A stretch of DNA of 64,000 bases from JADJOY01 sp046331705 [NCBI: bacterium] (GCA_046331705.1 JAXLQJ010000010.1:1-64000); one strand, 5' to 3'. Positions 42,731 through 50,820 are shown, counted from the stretch's first letter. Program-made: numbers and translations. Notes: generated by a model not told the origin, from the letters alone.

Positions 42731-43302
42731 GTCAGATCCGCCCACGTCTCGCCCGCTCGCGCGAGCTGGGCGGCGGCCGGCACTTCGCTGTCCGAAGTCG
42801 CGCAGGGCGCTTCACCGTGGTTGGATTCGCCGAGTGGCAACGACGGCGCGGGCCGCGTCCGCTTGCGCTTCTGCCAGAGCCGCGCCTGGCGCAGCGCCGC
42901 ACGCTTGCCGCTGCGATTGGCGTCGCGCTCGACGTTGCCGTCGACCACGAAGCGCCGGCACGAGAGGCACTTGCTCATGATGGTGCCGTCCGGGAAGCGC
43001 AGCACGAAGAGGTGCTTCTGAGCGCAGTGCTCGCACACGAACGGTCCGCCCGACGAACGACGCGCCGCCCGGACCGTGTTCCCCGGGGCCGGAACGACGA
43101 GCGGCTGCGTGGCGGGCTCGTCTGGCGCCGGTTCGCCGATGCCGGTTGCGGGATCCACGATCCAGCGCCGTCCGCTGGCGAGGTTGCGGGTGATGAGGAG
43201 CCGCCCATCGACGCCGCGTGCGCGGACGCCTTCGACGTGCATGCCCATGTGCTTGAGCTCGCTCGAGCCCGCGTTCCGAGTGGATGCTGGATGGGTGTTC
43301 AT
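42727..43302 (-). CDS. CxxC zinc-ribbon-like protein, first gene of the lexA operon
   Basis: Up to 191 residues, no family I recognise. Residues about 30-60 carry GVDGRLLITRNLASGRRWIV, residues 88-122 form a four-Cys site (FVCEHCAQKH with Cys90/93, IMSKCLSCRRF with Cys112/115), and the tail is basic (RSGKRAALRQARLWQKRKR), as in nucleic-acid-binding proteins. The gene ends in an ATGA overlap with lexA, so it is co-transcribed with it and should be induced by DNA damage. The start is uncertain: ATG 43302 would make an almost leaderless mRNA, while ATGs at 43248 and 43242 begin MGMHVEGV. Function in SOS is plausible but unproven. Confidence 0.7.
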   Translation of the reverse strand: MNTHPASTRNAGSSELKHMGMHVEGVRARGVDGRLLITRNLASGRRWIVDPATGIGEPAPDEPATQPLVVPAPGNTVRAARRSSGGPFVCEHCAQKHLFVLRFPDGTIMSKCLSCRRFVVDGNVERDANRSGKRAALRQARLWQKRKRTRPAPSLPLGESNHGEAPCATSDSEVPAAAQLARAGETWADLT

Positions 43303-43342
43303 GGTGAACGCGAGTTTAGTGGACGAGCGTTCACCATGTCAA
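43303..43342 (-). promoter_or_regulatory. lexA-operon promoter with paired LexA-like operator
   Basis: On the minus strand, TTGACA (43342-43337), an 18-base spacer and TAAACT (43318-43313) form a good sigma-70 promoter. Perfect 11-base inverted arms (43301-43311 and 43327-43337) bracket it. Each arm contributes a GAAC-N4-GTTC-like box with one mismatch: GAAC-gctc-GTCC (43332-43321) in the spacer and AAAC-tcgc-GTTC (43317-43306) at the -10. This arrangement would block RNA polymerase and predicts LexA autoregulation. Binding itself is inferred. Confidence 0.7.
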
Positions 43343-43379
43343 GCCCGACGTGGCGCACGCCGCGTGGGAGACTTGCCGA

Positions 43380-44129
43380 TCAGCCGGCGGCAGATTGGGC
43401 GCATCGCGCGCGCAGCTCGGCGACGCGATTCGAGATGATTCCGTCGACGCCGCGGTCGATGAGCTCGTTCGCGACGGTCGGGTCGTCGACCGTCCAGACG
43501 AGCACCCGCAGCCCCAGCGTTCGAGCACGCGCGACGAGCGCGGGGGTGGCGAGGTCGAAGCGCGGATGGACGAAGGACGCGCCCACCCGTCGCGCGTCCG
43601 CGTCGAGCGTCACGGGCGGCTCCTCGTACAGGAGGCCGATCGGCAACTCGGCATCGAGCGCGCGCAGCTCGTCGAGGTGCGCGAAGCGAAACGACGAGAC
43701 GAGCACGCGCTCGCGCGCTTCCGCGCTTCGCACCAGGTCGACCACGGCGCGGGCGAGCCCCGCGCCGGCCTTGCCCTTGAGCTCGACGTTGATCGGCACC
43801 CGCGGCGCGATGCGTGCGAGCACGTCGGCGAGGCGCGGCACGGGCTCGCCGCGAAAACGCGGGTCGAACCACCCGCCGGCGTCCAGCCGCGCGAGCTCGT
43901 CCGCGCTGCGCTCCCAGACGTGACCGTCGGCGCCGGCCGTGCGCGCGAGCGTGGCGTCGTGGATCACCACCACCTCGCCGTCGCGGCTCAACCGCACGTC
44001 GAGCTCGATCGCGTCGGCGCCCTGCCGCACCGCTTCCTCGAACGCCGCCATGGTGTTCTCGGGACGGTCCGCGGAAGCGCCGCGGTGCGCCACCCACGCC
44101 ATTCGGGTCTCGGAAAGAAAGGCGCTCAT
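43380..44129 (-). CDS. Glycerophosphodiester phosphodiesterase family protein
   Basis: GDPD enzyme of 249 residues that hydrolyses glycerophosphodiesters to glycerol-3-phosphate and an alcohol. Catalytic and metal residues are in place: VAHRGASADRPENT (His15, Arg16, Glu24), AIELDVRLSRDG (Glu42, Asp44) and VVIHDATLART (His57), and the C-terminal VWTVDDPTVANELIDRGVDG is typical. No signal peptide, so probably the cytoplasmic UgpQ-like form. It is divergent from the FmdB-like gene with about 80 bp between starts and has no visible transport partner. Confidence 0.9.
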   Translation of the reverse strand: MSAFLSETRMAWVAHRGASADRPENTMAAFEEAVRQGADAIELDVRLSRDGEVVVIHDATLARTAGADGHVWERSADELARLDAGGWFDPRFRGEPVPRLADVLARIAPRVPINVELKGKAGAGLARAVVDLVRSAEARERVLVSSFRFAHLDELRALDAELPIGLLYEEPPVTLDADARRVGASFVHPRFDLATPALVARARTLGLRVLVWTVDDPTVANELIDRGVDGIISNRVAELRARCAQSAAG

Positions 44130-44209
44130 CGGCGATTGACTCCGGGAGGGGCGCCTCGTTAATTGCTCGCGACCTCGCTGCGAGGTGCGCGAACCGGGGA
44201 GGCGTGATC

Positions 44210-44740
44210 GTGCCGATCTACGAGTTCTACTGCCAAGACTGCCACAGGATCTTCAACTTCTTCTCGGCGGGCGTGAACACCACCAAGAGGCCCACCTGCC
44301 CGCGCTGTCAGAAGCGCACGCTCGAGCGCCAGCTGTCGCGCTTCGCCACCGTGAAGAGCATTGGCGACGCGGGCGGCGGCGGCGATGCCGGCGAGCGCGA
44401 TGCCGGCAGCTTCGACGAGGCGCGCATGGAACGCGCGATGGAGACCTTCGCCCGCGAGGCCGAGGGCTTGAACGAGGACGATCCTCGCCAGGCCGCCCAG
44501 ATGATGCGTCGGCTGTCGGAGATGGCGGGCATGAACATCGGTCCCGGCATGGAAGAGGCCCTGAAGCGCATCGAGGCGGGCGAGGACCCCGAATCCGTCG
44601 AATCCGAGATGGGCGACCTGCTCGAGGGCGAGGATCCGTTCGTGCCCGGCGCGGAGAAGGCGGGCGACTCCGCGGCGCCGCGCACCGCCCCCACGCGCTC
44701 GCGGCTACCGGCTCGGGACGAAAAGCTCTATACCTTGTGA
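44210..44740 (+). CDS. FmdB-type zinc ribbon protein
   Basis: Protein of 176 residues with the N-terminal zinc ribbon of the FmdB/CxxC_CxxC_SSSS family: VPIYEFYCQDCH (Cys8, Cys11) and PTCPRCQ (Cys30, Cys33). The rest is a Gly/Asp linker, helices with MERAMETFAREAEGLNEDD, and an acidic region ending in a basic tail. Such proteins are proposed transcription regulators, mostly of unknown target. The GTG at 44210 is chosen because GGGGAGG ends seven bases upstream; the GTG at 44204 is too close to it. It is followed 60 bp later by the secreted metalloprotease gene. Confidence 0.8.
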   Translation: MPIYEFYCQDCHRIFNFFSAGVNTTKRPTCPRCQKRTLERQLSRFATVKSIGDAGGGGDAGERDAGSFDEARMERAMETFAREAEGLNEDDPRQAAQMMRRLSEMAGMNIGPGMEEALKRIEAGEDPESVESEMGDLLEGEDPFVPGAEKAGDSAAPRTAPTRSRLPARDEKLYTL

Positions 44741-44799
44741 GCCGTCGCACGATCGCTCGTCGCGATCGGCCGCGCGTCCATCACGGGGAGCGTCGCCTC

Positions 44800-46008
44800 A
44801 TGACATCGAACCGCAGCGTCTGGTTGGCAGCCCTCGTTGCCGTGTCGCTCGCCGTGGCGTGTGGAGGAGGCGGGGGCGGCGGTGGTGGTGACGGAGGGGG
44901 CGGCGGCGGCGACGATCTGGGCGAAGCGAACGCGTTTCGCCTGGTGGAGCTCGGGACCTTCCCGCTCGGCTCGACGGTGCAGGCGGGCGGACGATCGTTC
45001 GCCGCCACCGCGCCGATCTCCGCGAAGATCGCGAGCGACACCGTGTCGTTCGCGCTGCTCACCGATCTCACCGACAGCGGTGCCGCGGATCGCCTCGGCA
45101 CGATCGCCGACGTGGTGAGCCCGTCGGGCGAGCTGCTCACGCCCGGGAGCAATCTCGATCAGTTCCAGGACGGCCCGCTCAAGCCGAGCTTCGACTACGG
45201 CGCCAACGGGCTGCTGATCCCGAAGTCGCCGAGCGGCCTGCCGCAAGCGGGCACCTACACCTTCCGCGTGATCCGCGACGGCAGCAGCAATCGCTCGGTC
45301 CCCGTCGCGGTGGCCGTGCGGCGCGGCAAGATCACCGGGCGCCGCATCCCGTGCAACGTGTTCGTGCACGATCAATCGGGCCTCAAGCCCGAGGACCTGG
45401 GCGGCGTCATGGATCGGATCAACCAGATCTACGCGCAAGCCGGGCTCACGCTCGACCCCATCGAGTTCTTCACCGGCGGCGATGCCGGCAACGCCGTGAT
45501 CCGAAACCCCGGCAGTCCCGGCTCGAACCTGCCTTCGTTGCTCTCGATCCCCGCACCCCAGGAAGACGCGCTCACGTTCTGGTTGCTCCAGGACGTGACC
45601 GATTCGAGCGTCGACCAAGATCTCACCCTCCTCGGTCTGGCGCTCGGCATCCCCGGCTCGTACGGCTGGCCGCGGTCCAGCGACAACGGCGTGCTCGTCT
45701 CGGTGGCCGGTCACACCGGGCCGCTGGGTCTGGTGGTGGACGCCGAGCTGCTCGCGGTCACGATGGCGCACGAGGGCGGCCACTGGTTGGGCCTGAATCA
45801 CACCAGCGAGTTCGACGGCAGCGCGCACGACCCCATCGGCGACACGCCGGAGTGCTTCATCACCGCCGACGCCAACGGCAACACGCGTCTGGATCCCGAC
45901 GAGTGCCCGGACGCGCCGAACCTGATGTTCTGGACCGGTACGTCGAACGACGATCTCAGTCGCGATCAGGACATCGTCCTGCAACGGAACCCGATCGCCG
46001 TGCCGTGA
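44800..46008 (+). CDS. Secreted lipoprotein metalloprotease of metzincin type
   Basis: Exported protein of 402 residues. Signal peptide with lipobox near AVACGGG and a poly-Gly/Asp linker suggest lipidation. A beta domain (residues about 45-185) precedes a protease domain with the extended zinc motif HEGGHWLGLNH (324-334) and a likely Met-turn in NLMFWTG (Met376) about 40 residues on, the pappalysin (M43)/metzincin layout. It therefore likely cleaves extracellular proteins; substrates are unknown. The ATG has GGGGAG about ten bases upstream. The Gly-rich linker after the lipid Cys is unusually long. Confidence 0.85.
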   Translation: MTSNRSVWLAALVAVSLAVACGGGGGGGGGDGGGGGGDDLGEANAFRLVELGTFPLGSTVQAGGRSFAATAPISAKIASDTVSFALLTDLTDSGAADRLGTIADVVSPSGELLTPGSNLDQFQDGPLKPSFDYGANGLLIPKSPSGLPQAGTYTFRVIRDGSSNRSVPVAVAVRRGKITGRRIPCNVFVHDQSGLKPEDLGGVMDRINQIYAQAGLTLDPIEFFTGGDAGNAVIRNPGSPGSNLPSLLSIPAPQEDALTFWLLQDVTDSSVDQDLTLLGLALGIPGSYGWPRSSDNGVLVSVAGHTGPLGLVVDAELLAVTMAHEGGHWLGLNHTSEFDGSAHDPIGDTPECFITADANGNTRLDPDECPDAPNLMFWTGTSNDDLSRDQDIVLQRNPIAVP

Positions 46009-46038
46009 CGTTCCACGGCGCGCCGGAGCTTACGACCG

Positions 46039-46602
46039 ATGAAACGCTTGCAAACCTTGGCGTTGGTGATCATGGGGACGACGCTCGTGTTCTGTTCGAC
46101 CACGCATGGCGGTGAAGACACCGTGTCGCGGGTGCGCGCGCGGCTGGGGCAGGGCTACGAGCAAGCGCCGACCTCCGGCGAGATCGAAGCGCTCGGGCCG
46201 GACGTCGGCGTTGCGCTGCTCGAGATCTACCGCGACCCCGCGAGCCCCATGCTCCACAAGATGCGGGCCCTCGACTTGCTCGGGAGCTATCCCAGCGAGG
46301 ACTTGAAGACGCTGCTCGACGCCGAGTCCGCGCGCACCGATCTCCCGCCCGCGCTCGCCCGCCGCGTCCTGGCGGTCGCGATCCGCGCCTACGGCGATCG
46401 TGAGCCAGCCGTCGCCGAACGCGTCTGGCAAGCCAACGCGGCGAGCGCCGACGCCACCGTCCGCTACGACGCCGCCCAGTCGCTCATCAAGCTTCGACCC
46501 AGCGCCGCGCTGATCGCCACCGCGCGGCAGCGCGCCACGAGCGAGATCGACGCCACCGTGCGCGCCGAGCTCGACAAGGCGCTCGCCGCCGTGCCCCGCT
46601 GA
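46039..46602 (+). CDS. HEAT-repeat lipoprotein, small
   Basis: Exported protein of 187 residues. A short signal peptide ends near TLVFCSTTHGG with a possible lipobox Cys19. The rest is helical repeats with DVGVALLEIYRDPASPM and SADATVRYDAAQSLIKL, similar to HEAT/PBS repeats. It starts 30 bp after the metalloprotease gene and is probably in the same transcript. It may chaperone or scaffold the protease, which is inference. The IS91-type remnant begins a few bases beyond its end. Confidence 0.65.
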   Translation: MKRLQTLALVIMGTTLVFCSTTHGGEDTVSRVRARLGQGYEQAPTSGEIEALGPDVGVALLEIYRDPASPMLHKMRALDLLGSYPSEDLKTLLDAESARTDLPPALARRVLAVAIRAYGDREPAVAERVWQANAASADATVRYDAAQSLIKLRPSAALIATARQRATSEIDATVRAELDKALAAVPR

Positions 46603-46625
46603 GCGCGGTCGCTCCGCCGCTTCAA

Positions 46626-46969
46626 GCTCGCCTGGAGGCGCGAACCCGAACCTACCTCCACCCGCCCACCGGCGCTCGCCGCCGCCACCAGCTGCACGAA
46701 TCCGTGCGCCAGTGCGCCGTCTCCATCGCCGTGGTCTGCGCGCGCCTCTCGAAACGCGCCACCTGCCACACCCTCCGCCACTATACCGAGTACCGGGTTG
46801 TGCCGAGCTCGGCATGACCCCCACAGCTTCGCGACACACCTGCTCGAAAGCGGCACCGACCTGCGCACCATTCAGACCGTGCTCGGGCACTCGTCGCTCG
46901 GCACCACGGTGATCTACCTGCACGTCGCGGCCGGGGCGCTCGAGGTCCGCGCTCGCGGCGCGAGCGAAC
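46626..46969 (+). pseudogene. Tyrosine integrase C-terminal remnant of the IS91-type element
   Basis: C-terminal part of a tyrosine recombinase. Before the break, [17 protein letters not shown] and ATCHTLRH (the His/Arg box) are in one frame (from 46632); after it, [20 protein letters not shown] and TTVIYLHV continue in a frame shifted by one base. Between them lies a 43-base insertion (46782-46824) flanked by a repeated CCAC and containing the 14-base palindrome TGCCGAGCTCGGCA. The N-terminal half is absent, so this is a remnant of the integrase that precedes the transposase in this group of elements. Confidence 0.75.
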
Positions 46970-48084
46970 CTCTTCGGCGATCAGCGCCGCGTGCTGCGCG
47001 ATCTCGCCGCGTGCCGCACGGCGGCGCTCGGTGGACATCGATTCGAATGCGAGCGCTGCGGCCACGTCGATCTCTCCTACAACTCCTGCCGCAACCGTCA
47101 CTGCCCGCGCTGCCAGCGCACCGCGCAGGCCACGTGGTTCGCCGACCGCGAGCGCGAGCTGCTCCCGGTTCCGTACTTTCACGTGGTCTTCACGATTCCC
47201 GACGAGCTGGCGCCCGTAGCGCTCGCCAACCCGCGGCACGTGTACGGGCTGCTCTTTCACGCCGCGGCGGACACGCTCACCACCATCGGCCGCGATCCCA
47301 AGCGTCTCGGCGCCGACATCGGCTTCCTCGCCGTGCTCCACACCTGGGGGCAGACGCTCCGGCACCACCCGCACGTTCACTGCGTCGTGCCCGGCGGTGG
47401 ACTGGCTCCGATCACCAGCGCTGGATCGCCAGCCGCAAACGCTTCTTCCTGCCGGTCCGAGTCCTGAGCCGCGCCTTTCGAACCCGATTCCTGCGCGGGC
47501 TGGCCCAGCTTCGCGATCGTGGTGCGCTTCGGTTCGGCGGCGCGATCACACCGCTGGCCGCCGCCGATTCCTGGAGCGCGCTCCTCGACGCGATGCGCGC
47601 GAAGGAATGGGTGGTGTACGCCAAGCCCCCCTTCGGCGGGCCGCGTCAGGTGCTGCGCTACCTCGCCCGCTACACCCACCGCATCGCCATCGGTAACGAC
47701 CGCATCCTCGCCCTCGACAACGACCACGTCGCCTTCCGGTACAAGGACTCGGCCCATGCGCGACGCCCGCGCACGATGCGGCTTCCGGCGGTGACCTTTC
47801 TCCGACAGTTCTTGTTGCACGCGCTGCCGTCCGGCTTCATGCGCATCCAGCATTACGGCTTCCTGGCGAACCGAGCGCGGAAGACGCTCCTACCGCTGGC
47901 GCAGCGGCTCGCGGCACGGGACACGACGCCGACCCCGGAGTCCCCGAGTACGCGTCCGGTCGAACCCGTGGCGCAGCGCGCTCCCCGTCGCTGTCCGGCC
48001 TGCGGCGAGAGCGCGTGGCTGGTCGTCGCCGTCGTTGCGCCCGAGCCCGCGAGGGCCTCATCGCTCCCTCTCGACACCTCCTGA
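46970..48084 (+). pseudogene. IS91-type transposase, frameshifted and N-terminally truncated
   Basis: Transposase with zinc-finger-like Cys clusters ([16 protein letters not shown]), the HUH-nuclease-like box [13 protein letters not shown], and further conserved pieces [32 protein letters not shown] and FLRRFLLH-like [11 protein letters not shown]. Near 47411 the frame breaks by one missing base: the first part ends at 47467 in the original frame, and the second part continues in the frame that ends at 48084. The N-terminal 30 or so residues are also missing, so no full protein can be made. Confidence 0.8.
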
Positions 48085-48510
48085 GCACCGAGCCGCCATC
48101 CGTGATCACGATCCTGCCCCGTGCGCCTGACGTCGTCTCTCCCGGTCCAGCGACCGGATCGGGAACGCTCCGCCCAGCCGGCTCCGCAGCCGCCCTCGGC
48201 AAGCGATCTCTTCGCCGGATCCAACACACGAACCGTGCGACTCCAGCCGTCCGGGCATCCACCATCCCGCCCGACGCCCTTGACCGCGGGACCGTCCTCC
48301 TCAACAATCCCCATAGGGAAAGACGCCTAAGGCCTCCCACCGCGGTCTAGTCCAACGGGATCCTATCCAGACCGCTCGGGGCCGGCTCTCACCCCGGACG
48401 ACGCACAACCTCGGCCCGAGCACCCTGGATAGAATCCTTTTCGTTGGCGCGCAACCATGTTTAACCAAGCCACTGCAGGGCGCCGCATGCGCTCCACGCT
48501 ATAGTTGACG
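48085..48510 (+). other. IS91 right-end region and junction, no gene
   Basis: About 425 bp without a convincing gene. It holds the IS91-type 3' region up to about 48355, then the junction to less GC-rich DNA near 48440-48510. Nothing else is recognisable. Confidence 0.5.
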
Positions 48511-49345
48511 ATGATTCTGTCGCACCTTGAGGTTGAGGCTCTCTCGCCTGACGCCCTGGAGCGAGCCTTCGATGATCGGGTCGCTCGCGTCCTGAGTCGC
48601 TCGCTCGCAGCGGTCTTTGTCGCCGCCGACGTTGGAACCCAAACCTGACCTTCGCTGGAAGCGCGACCTCGTCGTACTCTAACCGCGTGTTCTTGCTGAC
48701 GGCGGAGCATCTGCTCTCAGAATTCGCGCACTGGGGTCGGCTCGGCTTTGCGACACCATACAATCAAACCGTGAGGCTCTATCAACGCGACTCTCTCCAC
48801 ATTTGGGCATTGCTTCGTGGACCAGACCCCGCACGCGGCCCTGACGTCGCAATGGTAGAGATTCCCGGAACCTGACGCGAGTGCCGTCAAACTCGAGAGC
48901 GTTGTGTACTCGCTCGACCTGCGCGAAGGCGAGGCCCCCGCCCAGGCGCCGAGACCTGATGCTGACCATTGGATGGTGGTTTGCCGCGCAGCCGAACGAC
49001 ACGAATTCGCCTCGACCACCGGCAGAATCACCAGCAGCGTTCTGCGGTGACCGTGTCCCGCTGTATTCGAAGCACGACGGATTGACTACGTCCGCATTGA
49101 ATTCAATCGTTCGACCCAGACGCACCTTCCACGCGACTTCAAGGGCGTGAGCGGTGGCGCACTTTGGAGAATGCAAATCCGCAAGGATCCGGAGAGTTGC
49201 AATCGTGGTGGGACGAATCGCGACGCTTGAAGGGGTTGCATTCTATCAGAGCGATATCGTTAACGATTCAGATTTCATTATCTGTCACGGCAGACATACA
49301 CTATACAATCGGCTTCTACCGTTTGTATCAGCTAGTTCCTTCTAA
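48511..49345 (+). pseudogene. Decayed gene, possibly a trypsin-fold protein, with at least five frameshifts
   Basis: No frame is long, but consecutive fragments in different frames read as one protein of about 270 residues: MILSHLEVEALSPDALERAF (from 48511), then NRVFLLTAEHLLSEFAHW (to about 48865), RFPEPDASAVKLESVVYSLD (to 49048), RIDYVRIEFNRSTQTHLP with FKGVSGGALWRM (to about 49185), ELQSWWDESRRLKG (about 49190-49232), and VAFYQSDIVNDSDFIICHGR (to 49345). FLLTAEHLL resembles the His region of chymotrypsin-like folds, and GVSGGALW could be the Ser region. Family identity is a guess. The breaks could partly be assembly errors. Confidence 0.6.
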
Positions 49346-49359
49346 CGACACCCGGAAGC

Positions 49360-49740
49360 ATGCGCGTCAAAGTTCGGCTCACGAGTCTCACAGGATGGCA
49401 ACGCATCTATGTGGTTCTGTCCGCGGTTTGGCTCATTTTTGTGTCTGGTCAAGTCGTCAGCGAGCTGACTACTTCATCCTTTGCGCGTGATTTCCATGAT
49501 GGATGCGATTCTCAGAGCCATCTCTACTTCCGTTGGTTCGATTCAAAGACACATCGTCGGCTCAGCCTTTGGCGGGATGGCGAATTTTCAGTCAATTGCG
49601 CGGTCCTGCAACAGCGTGCCGATCAGATGACCAGCGAGGCCCGCGCCGGGACGATCGAGCCCTACATGAAACTTCGGGGTGATGTGCTTATCCTAGCCTT
49701 GATCGTGCCGGCTATGGTTCTGCTGCTGGTTATTGCCTGA
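49360..49740 (+). CDS. Small two-segment membrane protein, unknown
   Basis: Protein of 126 residues with two membrane segments, one near the start (IYVVLSAVWLIFVSGQVV) and one at the C-terminus (VLILALIVPAMVLLLVIA), enclosing a soluble middle (FHDGCDSQSHLYFRWFDSKT). It starts 14 bp after the end of the decayed gene, with GGAAG three bases before the ATG. The codon use is visibly less GC-biased than the window average, and it lies inside an island between broken IS elements. It has no recognisable family, so it is probably an accessory gene acquired with the island. Confidence 0.65.
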   Translation: MRVKVRLTSLTGWQRIYVVLSAVWLIFVSGQVVSELTTSSFARDFHDGCDSQSHLYFRWFDSKTHRRLSLWRDGEFSVNCAVLQQRADQMTSEARAGTIEPYMKLRGDVLILALIVPAMVLLLVIA

Positions 49741-50334
49741 ATTCCATCTTCAAATGGATCATAATCGGATTTCGGCAGTCCAAGGGTAAATAGCTCATTG
49801 TCAGAAGGTGCAACCGGAGCAGAGGCGCTCCAACTCCCTATAAGGCCCCCGTCCGTCAAGTGTGAACCTCTCCTGTGCGACGTGTTTCTCGTCGTTGATC
49901 CCATCCTCGAGTCGTGGCCTTGCGCTTGACGGACTCTGACTTCGTTTCCGGTACGGCGCGGGCGCTCACGACGGTGGCGCTGCACCAAACGCCTATCGAG
50001 GCTCAGCCGCCTTGCGGCGGTGCCGCGCAGAGAGGACGCGCCGACCTAGAAAACCATTTCGTGTCCTTTCCCGTCCCATTCAAAGCGTCAGGCTCGAAGT
50101 CCGTTGGTTGCGGGCTCGGAGAGGAGCAGAGCCAGCGAAAGACCATCGTCTCGAGTACCTACGGAAGAGCGGGGCAAGCGCGGGTGGCCAGTCAAAACGA
50201 ACGGTTGTCCGGGCACGTGGCTCATGACGTCCGAGTCCTGCTCGAGGCAGACGATTCGTGGAGCGTCGTTGCTGGAGCTCGACCCTTGTGGATTCCAGTT
50301 CGACATCGGGCTCACCCGCGCTTCCCCAAGATCG
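49741..50334 (+). other. Island DNA between the small membrane gene and the IS110 remnant
   Basis: About 595 bp with no gene I can support. It contains a perfect 10-base inverted repeat, GTCCGTCAAG (49851-49860) and CTTGACGGAC (49925-49934). Open frames here, for example 49914-50348, lack ribosome sites and have mixed composition, consistent with decay. Confidence 0.5.
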
Positions 50335-50820
50335 TTACGTTTTCATGAAACGCTCCCGGTTGAAGGGTTCACCGCGGGTGAGCATGGGGTAGCTCGCGCG
50401 GGCGAGACGATGAGCGAGGATCGACATCGCCTTGCCCTTGCCGTGCTTCCGCGCGAGACGCTCCCGCAGTCGTTGCCCCTCGGGGTTGCCGTGCAGGAAG
50501 AGCGCTGCGGCTTCCGAGTAGGCCCACTTGAGGTGAACGTTCCCGATCTTGGCGCCGCCGGTGCCGTGGATCTTGCCCGCGGACTCACGGCTGCACTTCA
50601 CCAGCCGGCAGTACGACGCGAAATCCTGCACGCGCGGGAAGCGCTGGATCGTGTGGACCTCGTAGAGGATCGTGAGCGCGAGAATCTTGCCGACACCCGG
50701 GATCGAGCGCAGCAGATGGAAAGCGTTTGGGTCGTGCTCCTTCGCTTGCCGCACCAGGTAGAGCTCGAGGTCGGTGATGCGCTCGCCGAGGATCCGAGGG
50801 CGAATCCGACTCGAGGTTGC
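50335..50820 (-). pseudogene. IS110-family transposase, C-terminal fragment
   Basis: About 160 residues of the C-terminal Transposase_20 domain: DLELYLVRQAKEHDPNAF, LRSIPGVGKILALTILYE, FASYCRLVKCSRESAGK, GGAKIGNVHLKWAYSEAA and GKGKAMSILAHRLARA. IS110 transposases also need an N-terminal DEDD nuclease domain, which is missing; the frame upstream of about 50820 is unrelated and runs into the YciI gene. The fragment lies at the right border of the island, so an IS110 insertion once defined that edge. Confidence 0.8.

Larger units (their letters stand above)
46626..48350 (+). mobile_element. Decayed IS91-type element
   Basis: An integrase remnant (46626-46969) followed by a frameshifted transposase (46970-48084) and a 3' region without genes that resembles the right (terminal) ends of IS91-type elements: an ATAGGGAAAGACGCCTAAGG stretch and GTCTAGTCCAAC lie near 48312-48355. 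IS91-type elements move by rolling-circle replication. The left end is missing, and the element is inactive. Confidence 0.6.

Noticed and set aside
48679-49176. A 165-codon minus-strand frame inside the decayed island.
   Set aside because: It runs antisense to the frame-shifted gene, and plus-strand fragments read as one ordered protein.
49914-50348. A 144-codon plus-strand frame between the small membrane gene and the IS110 remnant, with AHDVRVLLEADDSWSVV.
   Set aside because: It has no ribosome site, changes character along its length and lies in a region of decayed sequence.
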